Shown here one piece after another: positions 48,621-57,583 of a stretch of DNA of 64,000 nt. The position numbers and the translations under genes are program-made. Source of the DNA: Haloferax massiliensis (GTDB taxonomy: Archaea; Halobacteriota; Halobacteria; Halobacteriales; Haloferacaceae). Each line of letters starts with the position of its first letter. Position 1 is the first letter of the stretch. Below the pieces are notes generated by a model. It was not told where the DNA came from, made no database searches, and saw nothing but the letters and a program-made list of their open reading frames with translations. The stretch lies in NCBI RefSeq assembly GCF_001368915.1, contig NZ_CSTE01000005.1:1-64000 (forward strand), given 5' to 3'.

Positions 48621-49955
48621 ATGATAAATGGGAATCACTCACGCGGTGGCGACGGGCGGAAAACGCGCGGGTCGTCGCGCCGGACGTTCCTCGCGGCGGT
48701 CGGGAGCGCGGCGGCGGTGACGACGGCTGGCTGTCTGGGCGGCGGCGGTGGCGGCGGCTCCAACGAGCCGATTCGATACCTCTCGGACCGCGGCGACTCG
48801 AAGGACGTGATGGACGAGATTATCGCCGAGTTCGAAGAAGAGACAGACCACACGGTCGAGATGATTTACACGGCGAAGGGGACCTCCTCGGACGCCGAGA
48901 TGCAGAAGATGGTCGCCGCGGGCAACCCGCCGGACCTGCTTTTCGACACCTCGACGGACGCGTATCGGCTCCAGCGAGACGGCGTCCTCGCGCCGGTCAC
49001 GGGGGCCGTCCAAGATAACGACCTGCCCGACCCGGTCAACGTCGGCGGCGAGTCGTACTTCGCGGCCGCGATGGTCGAACCGCTCATGGGCTGGTACCGA
49101 AACGACGTGTACTCGGAGATGCCCGCGTCGTGGAGCGAGTGGATCGAGGCCGCCGGCGAGGTGTCGGCAAACGAGTCGATGGAGGGCTACGTCATCCAGT
49201 CGGGCCAGACGAACAACGCCGACACCCAGATGACGCAGTATCTCTGGCAGAACGACGTGGAGATTTACGGCGGCCCCTCCGACGGTATCGAGGTCAGACT
49301 CGACGACGGTGACAACCGCCAGGCGGCCGTCGAGACGTTCGAGTGGGTCCAGTCGATGGCCGAGCACTCGCCGAACGGCTCGGGGTGGGCGTGGGGCGAC
49401 GCCATCGGCGCGCTCCAACAGGAGAACGCCGCGGCCATCGCCAGCGTCGGCGGCCTCCCCATCCTCACGATTCAGGCCAACCGCCCCGACCTCGTCGAGA
49501 ACCTCAGTCCGATGCCCTTCCCCGTGCCGAGCGGGGCGGCACAGGACAAGTGGTGGTCGTACATGGAGGGCCACCTCGTCCGCAACGACGGCCAGAACAC
49601 CGAGGGCGCGCAGGCGTTCGTCGACTTCTTCACGAGTTCGTCGCGCTTCTTCGACTTCGTGCTCTCCGCGCCGCTGTTCCAGTTCCCGCCGACGCGGGAG
49701 CAACTCGACGCGCCCGAGGTGACCGAAAACGAGGTCATCCAACAGCACCCCGACGTGATGAACCTCGTCCGCGACAACTGGGACGCCTTCACGAGCGTCC
49801 TCGCGACGGGCGACGACGGCGCGCCGAACATCGTCGCGGCCGACGCCTACAGCGAACAGCTCTTCGGACAGGCGGCTGACCAGCTCCTCGTCGGCGGGCT
49901 CACGCCCGACGAGACGGCCGACTGGCTGGCCGACCAGCTCCGCGGATTGCAATGA
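48621..49955 (+). CDS. ABC substrate-binding lipoprotein, sugar type (family 1)
   Basis: A 444-residue family-1 extracellular binding protein (UgpB/MalE-like). The leader carries SSRRTFLAAVGS and lipobox TAGCLGG followed by a poly-Gly linker. Its mature domain has RDGDSKDVMDEIIAEFEEE-like start, GNPPDLLFDTSTDAYRL and ASVGGLPILTIQANRPDLV. ATG 48621 is chosen over an in-frame ATG at 48597 to place the RR near the N-terminus. It is the first gene of a co-directional cluster: two permeases, ATPase, CoA-transferase and DRE-TIM enzyme. The ligand is unknown and need not be a sugar. Confidence 0.88.
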   Translation: MINGNHSRGGDGRKTRGSSRRTFLAAVGSAAAVTTAGCLGGGGGGGSNEPIRYLSDRGDSKDVMDEIIAEFEEETDHTVEMIYTAKGTSSDAEMQKMVAAGNPPDLLFDTSTDAYRLQRDGVLAPVTGAVQDNDLPDPVNVGGESYFAAAMVEPLMGWYRNDVYSEMPASWSEWIEAAGEVSANESMEGYVIQSGQTNNADTQMTQYLWQNDVEIYGGPSDGIEVRLDDGDNRQAAVETFEWVQSMAEHSPNGSGWAWGDAIGALQQENAAAIASVGGLPILTIQANRPDLVENLSPMPFPVPSGAAQDKWWSYMEGHLVRNDGQNTEGAQAFVDFFTSSSRFFDFVLSAPLFQFPPTREQLDAPEVTENEVIQQHPDVMNLVRDNWDAFTSVLATGDDGAPNIVAADAYSEQLFGQAADQLLVGGLTPDETADWLADQLRGLQ

Positions 49956-50881
49956 GTACGGCCCTCAAATCGCGGTTGGCGGCCGCCGGGTCGGCCCTCC
50001 GGGAGCGCGACGTGGACGGCACGACGCTCCTGTTGGCGGCGTGTTTCGTGCCGATGCTCGCGTTCTTCGTCGTGGTCTGGGTCATCCCCATCGTCTACGC
50101 GCTCGGGATGAGCCTGTTCGCGTCGCCCGTGCGGAACCCCGAGTTCGTCGGCCTCGGCAACTACGCCGAACTGCTGGGCAACGGCGCGTTCTGGGGCTTC
50201 CTCTGGAACAGCGTCGTCTACGCGGTGGCGACGACGGGGCTGAGCCTCGTCATCGGGCTGGGGCTCGCGCTCGTCATCAACCAGCGCATCCGCGGCGGCG
50301 ACGCCCTGCGGACGCTGATGATTTTCCCGTACCTCCTGCCGACGCTCGTTGTCATCTTCATGTGGAAGTTCATCCTCGACCCCAACATCGGGATTCTGAA
50401 CCAGTTCCTCGTCGATGCCGGGCTCATCGACAAGCCGATAGCCTTCTTCTCGACGCTGGAGTTCGCCATGCCGGCGGTCGTCGTCACGAGCGTCTGGAAG
50501 TTCGCCAGTTTCGCCTTCTTCATCCTGCTCGCCCGCCTGCAGGCCATCGACCCCGACCTCTACGAGCGGGCGCGGGTCGAGGGCGCGACGACGTGGCAGG
50601 CGTTCCGCGACATCACCTTCCCGCACCTCCGCGGCGCGATTCTCATCATCCTCCTCGTCAGGGGCATCTGGATGTTCAACAAGTTCGACATCATCTACCT
50701 CTCGACCCGGGGCGGCCCGCTCCAGCAGACGACGACGCTCCCGATTCGCGTCTACCAACTCGCGTTCAGCGAGGTGAACTTCGGCATGGCGACGGCGCTC
50801 GCCGGCGTCATGTTCTTCCTCCTCGCCGGCGTCGCGGTGGTCTACTTCCGGGCGTTCGCCCCCGAACAGGAGGTGGCGTGA
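49952..50881 (+). CDS. ABC transporter permease, first sugar-type subunit
   Basis: A 309-residue permease (MalF/UgpA type) with six hydrophobic segments. The EAA-like loop that contacts the ATPase is ARVEGATTWQAFRDITFPHL near residue 207. The start ATG 49952 overlaps the substrate-binding protein stop by four bases (ATGA). Together with the next permease it makes the membrane channel. Confidence 0.9.
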   Translation: MSTALKSRLAAAGSALRERDVDGTTLLLAACFVPMLAFFVVVWVIPIVYALGMSLFASPVRNPEFVGLGNYAELLGNGAFWGFLWNSVVYAVATTGLSLVIGLGLALVINQRIRGGDALRTLMIFPYLLPTLVVIFMWKFILDPNIGILNQFLVDAGLIDKPIAFFSTLEFAMPAVVVTSVWKFASFAFFILLARLQAIDPDLYERARVEGATTWQAFRDITFPHLRGAILIILLVRGIWMFNKFDIIYLSTRGGPLQQTTTLPIRVYQLAFSEVNFGMATALAGVMFFLLAGVAVVYFRAFAPEQEVA

Positions 50882-50882
50882 G

Positions 50883-51749
50883 ATGGCGACCTCCACCGGT
50901 CGGGGCCTCGTCTCCCACGACACCCAGAAGCGCCTCCAGCGAATCGCCGTCTACCTGACGGCGCTTCTCATCTCGGTGTTCACCGTCATCCCGGTGTACG
51001 TGATGGTGGTCATCGCCATCCAGTCGCCGGCGACGACGTTCGCCGGCGGGCGGGTGAACCTGCTTCCCACCGAGCCGTCGCTCCGGAACTTCCTCGTGCT
51101 CCTCGGGTCGACCGACACGGTCCGGTACTTCGTCAACAGCCTCGTGGTCACCCTCGGTTCGACCGTGCTCTCGACGACCATCGCGGTCGCGGCGGGCTAC
51201 GGCCTGACGCGCTTCGAGTTCACCGGGAAGTCGCTGGCGGCGCGGGCGGTGCTGTTCTCGTACATGTTCAGCCCCATCGTCCTCGCCATCCCGCTGTACG
51301 TCGTCTTCTCGACGCTCGGCCTGCTCAACAGCCACTTCGCGCTCACCCTCGCGCTGACGGCCATCTCCGCGCCGTTCTGCATCTGGCTGATGTGGCAGTA
51401 CTTCCAGACCGTTCCCATCGCGCTCGAAGAGTCCGCGTGGGTCCGCGGCGCGAGTCGCTGGCGCACCGTCAGAGACGTGGTCCTGCCGGTCGCCCGGCCC
51501 GGCTACATCTCCGCGGCCATCTTCGCGTTCGCCGTCGCGTGGAACGACTTCACCATGGCGCGCGTCGTGATGAGCCGCGACGAGATGTACACCATCACCG
51601 TCGGCGCGTCGCTGTTCTTGGACCGCGTCAGCATCGGCTGGGGCGAGACGATGGCCGTCTCGCTTCTCATCTCGATTCCGCCGTTCCTCATCGCACTGTT
51701 CCTGCAACGATACCTCCTCCAGGGCTTCAGCGTTGGAGGCCTCGAATAA
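50883..51749 (+). CDS. ABC transporter permease, second sugar-type subunit
   Basis: A 288-residue permease (MalG/UgpE type) with about six membrane segments and the EAA-like loop EESAWVRGASRWRTVRDVVL near residue 180. It starts one base after the first permease ends and its stop overlaps the ATPase start by one base, so the four transporter genes are translationally coupled. Confidence 0.9.
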   Translation: MATSTGRGLVSHDTQKRLQRIAVYLTALLISVFTVIPVYVMVVIAIQSPATTFAGGRVNLLPTEPSLRNFLVLLGSTDTVRYFVNSLVVTLGSTVLSTTIAVAAGYGLTRFEFTGKSLAARAVLFSYMFSPIVLAIPLYVVFSTLGLLNSHFALTLALTAISAPFCIWLMWQYFQTVPIALEESAWVRGASRWRTVRDVVLPVARPGYISAAIFAFAVAWNDFTMARVVMSRDEMYTITVGASLFLDRVSIGWGETMAVSLLISIPPFLIALFLQRYLLQGFSVGGLE

Positions 51750-52900
51750 TGGCAACCAGCATCCACCTCGACACCGTCAGAAAGGAGTTTCGCACCCTCG
51801 GAAACACGCACGTCGCTGTCGACGACCTCAGCCTCGACATCCCCGAAGGCTCGTTTACGACCTTCGTCGGCCCCTCCGGCTGCGGGAAGACGACGACCCT
51901 GCGCATGTTGGCCGGGTTGGAGACGCCCACCTCGGGCACCGTCTCGTTCGGCGACGAGGACGTGACCGACCTCCCGCCGCAGGAGCGCAACGTCTCGATG
52001 GTGTTCCAGTCCATCGCGCTCTACCCGCACATGTCGGTCCGCGAGAACATCGGCTACGGGCTGAAGATTCACGGCGTTCCGAAGGCGGAACGCGACGAGC
52101 GCATCGACGAGGCCGCCGAAGTCCTCCAAATCGAGGCGCAGTTGGAGAAGATGCCCGCCGAACTCTCCGGCGGCCAACAACAGCGCGTCGCCCTCGGCGG
52201 CGCGTTCGTACAGGACCCCGACGTGCTGCTTCTGGACGAGCCGATGTCCGACCTCGACGCGAAGCTCAAATCCGACCTCCGCGTCGAGATTCAGCGGCTC
52301 CACCAGGAACTCGACACGACCGTCGTCTACGTCACCCACGACCAGACCGAGGCGATGACGATGAGCGACCAAGTGGTCCTCCTGCGCGACGGCGAACTCG
52401 CGCAGGTCGACCCGCCGAAACGGCTGTTCGATTACCCGAACTCGGAGTACGTCGCGCAGTTCATCGGCATGCCCTCGACCAACGTCGTCGACTGCGCGGT
52501 CGAGGCGAACGACGGCGGGACCGCGCTCGTCGGCCCCGGATTCGAGCTTTCGCTTCCGGCCGGCGTCGACGCCCCGACCGCTGGTCGCGTCAGACTCGGA
52601 ATCAGGCCGCAGTACCTCGACGTGGGCTCCGAGGGGGCGTGTCGGCTCTCGGTCGACGTGGAGGTCGTCGAGACGCTCGGGACCGAGTCCGTGGTCCACG
52701 GCCGCCTCGAAGACGGCACCTCCTTCGACGTGGTGAGCGACGCCGTCGACGACGCGGTCGCGGGCGACCGACTCGACGTGTCGTTCGACCTCGCCGACGC
52801 GTTCGTCTTCGGCGAGGACGGCGAGACGATACTCTTCGGCTCCGAGCGCGCCGGCGAGCGCTCGTCGTCGCCGGCGGGGACGGGGGGCGTCACTCCATGA
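51749..52900 (+). CDS. ABC transporter ATP-binding protein (MalK-type)
   Basis: A 383-residue MalK/UgpC-type ATPase. Walker A is GPSGCGKTTTLRM near residue 40, the Q-loop MVFQSIALYPHM follows, the signature LSGGQQQRVALGGAF is near 137, Walker B VLLLDEPMSDLDAKL near 158, and the switch His is in VYVTHDQTEAM. The C-terminal TOBE domain runs about 240-360. It ends overlapping the CoA-transferase start (ATGA), linking uptake and the first metabolic gene. Confidence 0.92.
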   Translation: MATSIHLDTVRKEFRTLGNTHVAVDDLSLDIPEGSFTTFVGPSGCGKTTTLRMLAGLETPTSGTVSFGDEDVTDLPPQERNVSMVFQSIALYPHMSVRENIGYGLKIHGVPKAERDERIDEAAEVLQIEAQLEKMPAELSGGQQQRVALGGAFVQDPDVLLLDEPMSDLDAKLKSDLRVEIQRLHQELDTTVVYVTHDQTEAMTMSDQVVLLRDGELAQVDPPKRLFDYPNSEYVAQFIGMPSTNVVDCAVEANDGGTALVGPGFELSLPAGVDAPTAGRVRLGIRPQYLDVGSEGACRLSVDVEVVETLGTESVVHGRLEDGTSFDVVSDAVDDAVAGDRLDVSFDLADAFVFGEDGETILFGSERAGERSSSPAGTGGVTP

Positions 52901-54162
52901 GCGGCGACAGCGCCGAGCGCGCCAAGAGCGCCAGCGCCGAGACTGCCGCGGACGCGACCGGCTCTGCGACCGCGTCGGCGACGTCCGGGCTTCCGCTCGA
53001 CGGCGTGCGCGTCCTCGAACTCGGCCACATCATCGCCGGGCCGTTCTGCTCGATGCTCCTCGCCGACCTCGGCGCGGACGTCATCAAGGTCGAACACCCG
53101 AAGGGCGGCGACCTCATCCGCGGGTCGTCGCCGGTCGGAAACAGCTCGTTCAACTACGTCAACCGGGACAAGCGGAGCCTTACGCTCGACCTCAAGTCCG
53201 ACGCGGCGCTCGACGCGTTCTTCGACCTGCTCGACGAGACCGACGTGGTCGTCGAGAACTACGCGCCGGGAACCGCCGAGCGACTCGGCATCGGCTACGA
53301 GCAGTTGCGAGAGACGCATCCGGGGCTCGTCTACTGCTCCATCAAGGGGTTCAACCCCGGCCCCTACGAGTCGTACCCCGCGCTCGACCCCATCGCCGAG
53401 GCGCTGTCCGGGCTGATGAGCGTCACCGGCCACGAGGGGATGCCCCCGGTCCGGTCGGGCACGAGCATCGCCGACATGGCCGCGTCGTTCTACGGCGCGA
53501 TAGCGGTCCTCGGGGCGCTCTACCGCCGCGACCGGACCGGCGAGGGGTCGAAGGTGACCGCGCCGCTGTTCGAGTCCACCGTCTCGATGATGGGCTACTG
53601 GCTCGCGTACACCGAGGCCTACGACGATGTGCCGGGGCCGATGGGCGCGTCGCACCCCAACTGGGCACCCTACGACGTGTTCGAGACGGCCGACGACGAG
53701 TGGGTGTTCATCGGTCCCTCCGGCGAGCGCCAGTGGGCGGCGCTCTGTGAGGCGCTCGGGCTCGACCTCCACGAGGACGACCGGTTCGACACGCTCCCGG
53801 ACCGCCGGGAGAACCTCGACGAACTCATGGACCTGCTCCGCGCCGAGTGCGAGACGCTCCCCGCGGCCGACCTCGTCGCCGGCCTGCGGGAGGTCGGCGT
53901 CCCCGTCGCCAAGGTGAACTCGATGGACGAGGTCGCCGCCGACCCACACCTGCGGGCGACCGACTTCTTCACCGAGGTCGAGACTGCCGAGGGAACGTCG
54001 CGGTCGGTCAGCGTCCCGCGGTTCCCCGTCGTCGCAAGCGGCTTCGACCGCCCCGAATCGACCGACCCGCCGAAGCTCGGCGAGCACACCGAGGCCATCC
54101 TCTCGTCGCTCGGCTACGACGACGCCGACATCGACGCGCTCCGGCGCGCGGGAGGTGTCTGA
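52897..54162 (+). CDS. CaiB/BaiF family (class III) CoA-transferase
   Basis: A 421-residue class III CoA-transferase. An Ala/Thr-rich acidic head of about 30 residues precedes the fold (GVRVLELGHIIAGPFCSMLLA, NRDKRSLTLDLKS). The catalytic Asp that forms the acyl-anhydride is in SGTSIADMAASFYG near residue 193. It would move CoA between carboxylic acids. ATG 52897 overlaps the ATPase stop, and the DRE-TIM gene follows directly at 54163. The nearest idea is activation of an imported carboxylate. Confidence 0.88.
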   Translation: MSGDSAERAKSASAETAADATGSATASATSGLPLDGVRVLELGHIIAGPFCSMLLADLGADVIKVEHPKGGDLIRGSSPVGNSSFNYVNRDKRSLTLDLKSDAALDAFFDLLDETDVVVENYAPGTAERLGIGYEQLRETHPGLVYCSIKGFNPGPYESYPALDPIAEALSGLMSVTGHEGMPPVRSGTSIADMAASFYGAIAVLGALYRRDRTGEGSKVTAPLFESTVSMMGYWLAYTEAYDDVPGPMGASHPNWAPYDVFETADDEWVFIGPSGERQWAALCEALGLDLHEDDRFDTLPDRRENLDELMDLLRAECETLPAADLVAGLREVGVPVAKVNSMDEVAADPHLRATDFFTEVETAEGTSRSVSVPRFPVVASGFDRPESTDPPKLGEHTEAILSSLGYDDADIDALRRAGGV

Positions 54163-55251
54163 ATGGCCGCCGCGGAGCCGGTCCTCCTCGACGTGACCTG
54201 CCGCGAGGGCGAACAGCGACCCGGCGCGTCCTACACGACGGAGCAGAAAGTCGCGGCCGTCCGCGCCCTCGACGACCTCGGCGTCGACTACGTGCAGGTC
54301 GGCTTCCCGATTGCGGGCGCACAGACCGGAGCGGTCTGCGACGCCGTCGACGTGGAGACGAAACTGACGGGTATCGCCCGCGCCGTCCCGAAGGACGTCG
54401 AGGCCGCGGTCGACGCCGGCGTCGACGTCATCGACGTGTTCGCGCCGACCAGCGAGCGACAGCGGACCGAACTGCTCGGCAAGAGCGAGGACGAACTGCG
54501 CTCGCTCGTCGGCGAGACAGTCGATTCCGCGGCCGAGACCGGGCTGGAAGTCCACTTCACCGCGATGGACGGCTTCCGGACCGACCCCGCGTTCCTCGCT
54601 GGCCTGTTCGACTCGATAGACGCGACGTACCTCACTATCGCGGACACCGTGGGCTCGAAGACGCCGTTCGAGGTGTCGTCGTTCCTCCACGACCTCGACG
54701 CCGACCCGACTCGCCTCGGCGTCCACTTCCACGACGACCTCGGCGTCGCCACGGCCAACGCGCTCACCGCGGTCGCCCACGACGTGCAGAAGGTGGACGT
54801 GTCGGTCGCCGGCATCGGCGAGCGCGCCGGCAACGTCCCCGTCGAGGAGTTCGTCGTCGCGGCCGAGACCGGCCGCGCCGTGAACCGCCCCGCGCTCGAC
54901 CCCGCGACGCTCATCCCCCGGGCAAACGACGTGTTGACGGCGCTCGGCGAGTCGGTGTCGGCGGAGAAATCGGTGCTCGGCGCGGACGTGTTCTCCCACG
55001 AGTCCGGGCTTCACACCGCGGCGATGCTCGATGACCCGGCGACGTTCGAGCCGTTCGACCCGGCCGTCTTCGGCGGGTCGCGGACGCTCTACTTCGGCCC
55101 GCAGAGCGGGACCGGCGCGGCCCGACGGCTCTTGGAGCGCGTCGGCGACGACCCCGACGAATCGCGGGTCGCGGCGCTCGTCGAGACGTTACGGGCGCTG
55201 GACGAACCTGTTCCGACCGACGAGGCGCTGGACATCGCCCGACGGCTCTGA
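54163..55251 (+). CDS. DRE-TIM metallolyase-superfamily enzyme, homocitrate-synthase-like
   Basis: A 362-residue alpha/beta-barrel enzyme that follows the CoA-transferase with no gap. The active-site motif reads TCREGEQRPGASYT, with Glu where most family members have Asp; homocitrate synthases also show REGEQ. The HxH metal motif is GVHFHDDLGVATANAL near residue 182, and a C-terminal SHESGLHTAAM stretch is shared with 2-isopropylmalate and homocitrate synthases. It should condense or cleave an acyl-CoA with a 2-oxo acid. An HMG-CoA-lyase-like activity is the alternative given the CoA-transferase neighbour. Confidence 0.8.
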   Translation: MAAAEPVLLDVTCREGEQRPGASYTTEQKVAAVRALDDLGVDYVQVGFPIAGAQTGAVCDAVDVETKLTGIARAVPKDVEAAVDAGVDVIDVFAPTSERQRTELLGKSEDELRSLVGETVDSAAETGLEVHFTAMDGFRTDPAFLAGLFDSIDATYLTIADTVGSKTPFEVSSFLHDLDADPTRLGVHFHDDLGVATANALTAVAHDVQKVDVSVAGIGERAGNVPVEEFVVAAETGRAVNRPALDPATLIPRANDVLTALGESVSAEKSVLGADVFSHESGLHTAAMLDDPATFEPFDPAVFGGSRTLYFGPQSGTGAARRLLERVGDDPDESRVAALVETLRALDEPVPTDEALDIARRL

Positions 55252-55315
55252 GTCGGCGCTGTTTCGGCGCTGTTTCGGCGCTAAATTCGACGCTACGTCG
55301 GACCGGCCGACGCTC

Positions 55316-56035
55316 TCAGTACTCGGTCCCCTTTCTCGCGCGCTGGCCGGCGTCGATGGGGTGTTTCCCCTTTCGGACGTTGGTCACGAGGTCCGCGGCG
55401 TCTTCGAGGTAGGTCGGCTCCTCGTGGCTTCCGGTCAACACGAGTTCGAGGGTTTCCGGTTTCCGCTCCACGAGGTCGAGCACGTCGGCCTCGTCGAGCA
55501 GTCCCATCGCGACGGCGTAGAGGACCTCGTCGATGATGAGGAGATGAACGCCCGCTTCCGGCGGGCCGTCGAGGTCGAGCGGTTCCGAGAGGTCGGCGTC
55601 GGCCGCGGCGTCGACGACTTCGCGCGCCCGGTCGAGGCCGGCGGCGACCTGCGCCTCGTGGTCGTCGTCGTCGCTCCCGTCGGCCATGCCGGCCCAGCCG
55701 TAGTGGCCGAGGTTCTCGAAGGAGAAACCGGGCATCGCGTCGATGGCGTTGTACTCGCCGCGGACGGCCTCGACGGAGTCCGCGCCGCCCTTCAGGAACT
55801 GGAGCATGTGGACGCGGTAGCCGTGGCCGGCGGCGCGAAAGCCCATGCCCATCGCGGCCGTGGTCTTGCCCTTGCCGTCGCCCCACCACACCTGCACGAG
55901 GCCGAAGTCGTCGGGCGCGGCGGGTTCGATGGCGGCCGCCTCGGGGCGGACGCCGCGGCCGGGCGTGTTCGCCCGGACCGCGTCAGGGGTGGTCTCGTCG
56001 TCTGTTTCGGGGGTTTCGTCGGGTGTGTCGGTCAT
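55316..56035 (-). CDS. cobA: Corrinoid adenosyltransferase (CobA type)
   Basis: A 239-residue CobA/CobO-type Co(I) corrinoid adenosyltransferase. After an acidic, Thr-rich N-terminal tail of ~40 residues comes the P-loop VWWGDGKGKTTAAMGMGF near residue 50, then VHMLQFLKGG and LLIIDEVLYAVAMGLL. It adds the 5'-deoxyadenosyl group in coenzyme B12 synthesis. It is 60 bases downstream of cbiA on the same strand, so the two are probably one message. Confidence 0.9.
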   Translation of the reverse strand: MTDTPDETPETDDETTPDAVRANTPGRGVRPEAAAIEPAAPDDFGLVQVWWGDGKGKTTAAMGMGFRAAGHGYRVHMLQFLKGGADSVEAVRGEYNAIDAMPGFSFENLGHYGWAGMADGSDDDDHEAQVAAGLDRAREVVDAAADADLSEPLDLDGPPEAGVHLLIIDEVLYAVAMGLLDEADVLDLVERKPETLELVLTGSHEEPTYLEDAADLVTNVRKGKHPIDAGQRARKGTEY

Positions 56036-56095
56036 CGTTGGGTTCGAAGTCGGTGTCGCAGTCGGTCGTCGGTTGTCGGTCGGTGCTTGTCGCAG

Positions 56096-57424
56096 TCAGT
56101 CCGTCAGCCGCGAGACGAAGCGGTCGAACGCCCCGCTCTCGGGGTGGACGTGCGCGTACGTACCGAGAGTTCGGTACTCGGTGAGTCCCTCGCGGCCGTC
56201 GATGCCGGTCCCGCGCTCCACGTCGAAGGCGAACCGGGCGTCCGTCGCCGGGTCCGCCGACGAGTAGTGGAACTCGTGGCCGCGGAGCGTCTCGCCCGCG
56301 TCGGCGGTCAGCGTCCCGTCGGTCGCGCGGAGTTCCACGTGGTCGAGCGCCTGATAGCGCTCCCGCATCGTCACGTCGGCGGGGAGGATTCCGGCCATCT
56401 CGTGGGTGTCGCCGTCGGTCGTCGTCAGCGACTCGGAAAGCGCCATCAGCCCGCCGCACTCGCCGAACACCGGCAGGCCGTCGGCGGCGCGGTCGGCGAG
56501 CGCCGGGAGCGTCGGCGACGACGCGAGGTCCGCGGCGAACCGCTCGGGGTAGCCGCCGGGGAGGTAGACGCCGTCGCAGTCGGGGAGGTCGTCGCCGGCG
56601 ACCGGCGAGAAGTACGAGACTGCGCCGAGCGATTCCAGTCTGTCGAGGGTCGAGGGGTAGACGAAACAGAACGCCTCGTCGCGGGCGACGGCGACCGTCG
56701 GGCCGTCGGAATCCGTCGCTCGGGCCGCCTCGGCCCGAACGCCAACTTCGAACTCCTCGGTGTCCCAGCCGGGTTCCCGAGCCACCGCCGCGAGCGCGTC
56801 GGCGCGAATCCCGTCGGCCGCGGCGTCGAGCGCCTCGTCGGACAGCGGGGCCTCGTCGCCGAGGTGGAGGCCGAGGTGGCGCTCCGGGATTTCGAGGTCG
56901 TCGCTCGGCGGGATTCGGCCGAGATACGGCAGTTCCTCGGGGAGCGCGTCGCGGATGCCCTCGGCGTGGCGGCCGCCGTGGGCCCGAGAGGCGATGACGC
57001 CGGCCACGTCGGCGTCGATGCCCATGCGGTCCGCGTAGGTTCGGAAGCCGTAGGCCGTCGCCGCGACGCTCTGCATCCCGGCTCTCGCGTCCGCGACGAG
57101 GACCACGGGGAGGTCGAGGAGGGCGGCGACTCGGGCGGTCGACGTGTCGCCGTCGTACAGGCCCATCATGCCCTCGACGACGCAGATATCGCCCTCGCCG
57201 CGGGCGTAGGTCCGGCGCATGCCGTCGTCGCCTTCGAGCCACGGGTCGAGACTCCGCGAGGGCTTCCCGACGACGGCGGCGTGATGCGAGGGGTCGATGA
57301 AGTCGGGCCCGGCCTTGGCCGGTTGGACCTCGTAACCCTCCCGTTCGAGCGCGCGGCACACCGCGAGCGTCGTGACCGTCTTCCCGACGCCGGAGGCCGT
57401 GCCGGCGACGACGACGCCTCTCAT
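56096..57424 (-). CDS. cbiA: Cobyrinic acid a,c-diamide synthase
   Basis: A 442-residue CbiA/CobB amidase. The N-terminal ATP site is VAGTASGVGKTVTTLAVCRAL (residues 4-24) and the C-terminal glutaminase domain has the nucleophilic Cys in LPVFGECGGLMALSESL near residue 322. Its His is near HEFHYSSADPATD. It amidates the a and c side chains of cobyrinate. Its start overlaps a 26-residue leader ORF (ATGA). With cobA downstream this is a B12 assembly or salvage unit. Confidence 0.92.
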   Translation of the reverse strand: MRGVVVAGTASGVGKTVTTLAVCRALEREGYEVQPAKAGPDFIDPSHHAAVVGKPSRSLDPWLEGDDGMRRTYARGEGDICVVEGMMGLYDGDTSTARVAALLDLPVVLVADARAGMQSVAATAYGFRTYADRMGIDADVAGVIASRAHGGRHAEGIRDALPEELPYLGRIPPSDDLEIPERHLGLHLGDEAPLSDEALDAAADGIRADALAAVAREPGWDTEEFEVGVRAEAARATDSDGPTVAVARDEAFCFVYPSTLDRLESLGAVSYFSPVAGDDLPDCDGVYLPGGYPERFAADLASSPTLPALADRAADGLPVFGECGGLMALSESLTTTDGDTHEMAGILPADVTMRERYQALDHVELRATDGTLTADAGETLRGHEFHYSSADPATDARFAFDVERGTGIDGREGLTEYRTLGTYAHVHPESGAFDRFVSRLTD

Positions 57425-57501
57425 CTGGTCACCGCGGTCCGTGCCGCGGACGGGACTTCCGGCGGGTCGCTCGCGAGTCGAGACGGGCGTTCGGCAGTCA
57501 T
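57421..57501 (-). CDS. Short leader ORF coupled to cbiA, 26 residues
   Basis: A 26-codon frame begins at ATG 57501 (MTAERPSRLASDPPEVPSAA...) and ends at a TGA that overlaps the cbiA start (ATGA). Third positions are GC-rich. It may be a leader peptide that couples translation to cbiA, a tiny protein, or chance. No cobalamin riboswitch-like fold was seen. Confidence 0.35.
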   Translation of the reverse strand: MTAERPSRLASDPPEVPSAARTAVTR

Positions 57502-57583
57502 ATCACCAAGTGGAATTTCAGTAGTCAAAGTTGTGTTGGGTTCTCCCGGCGTCGCCGGGTCGGTCAGGCGACTCGCGTTCGGC

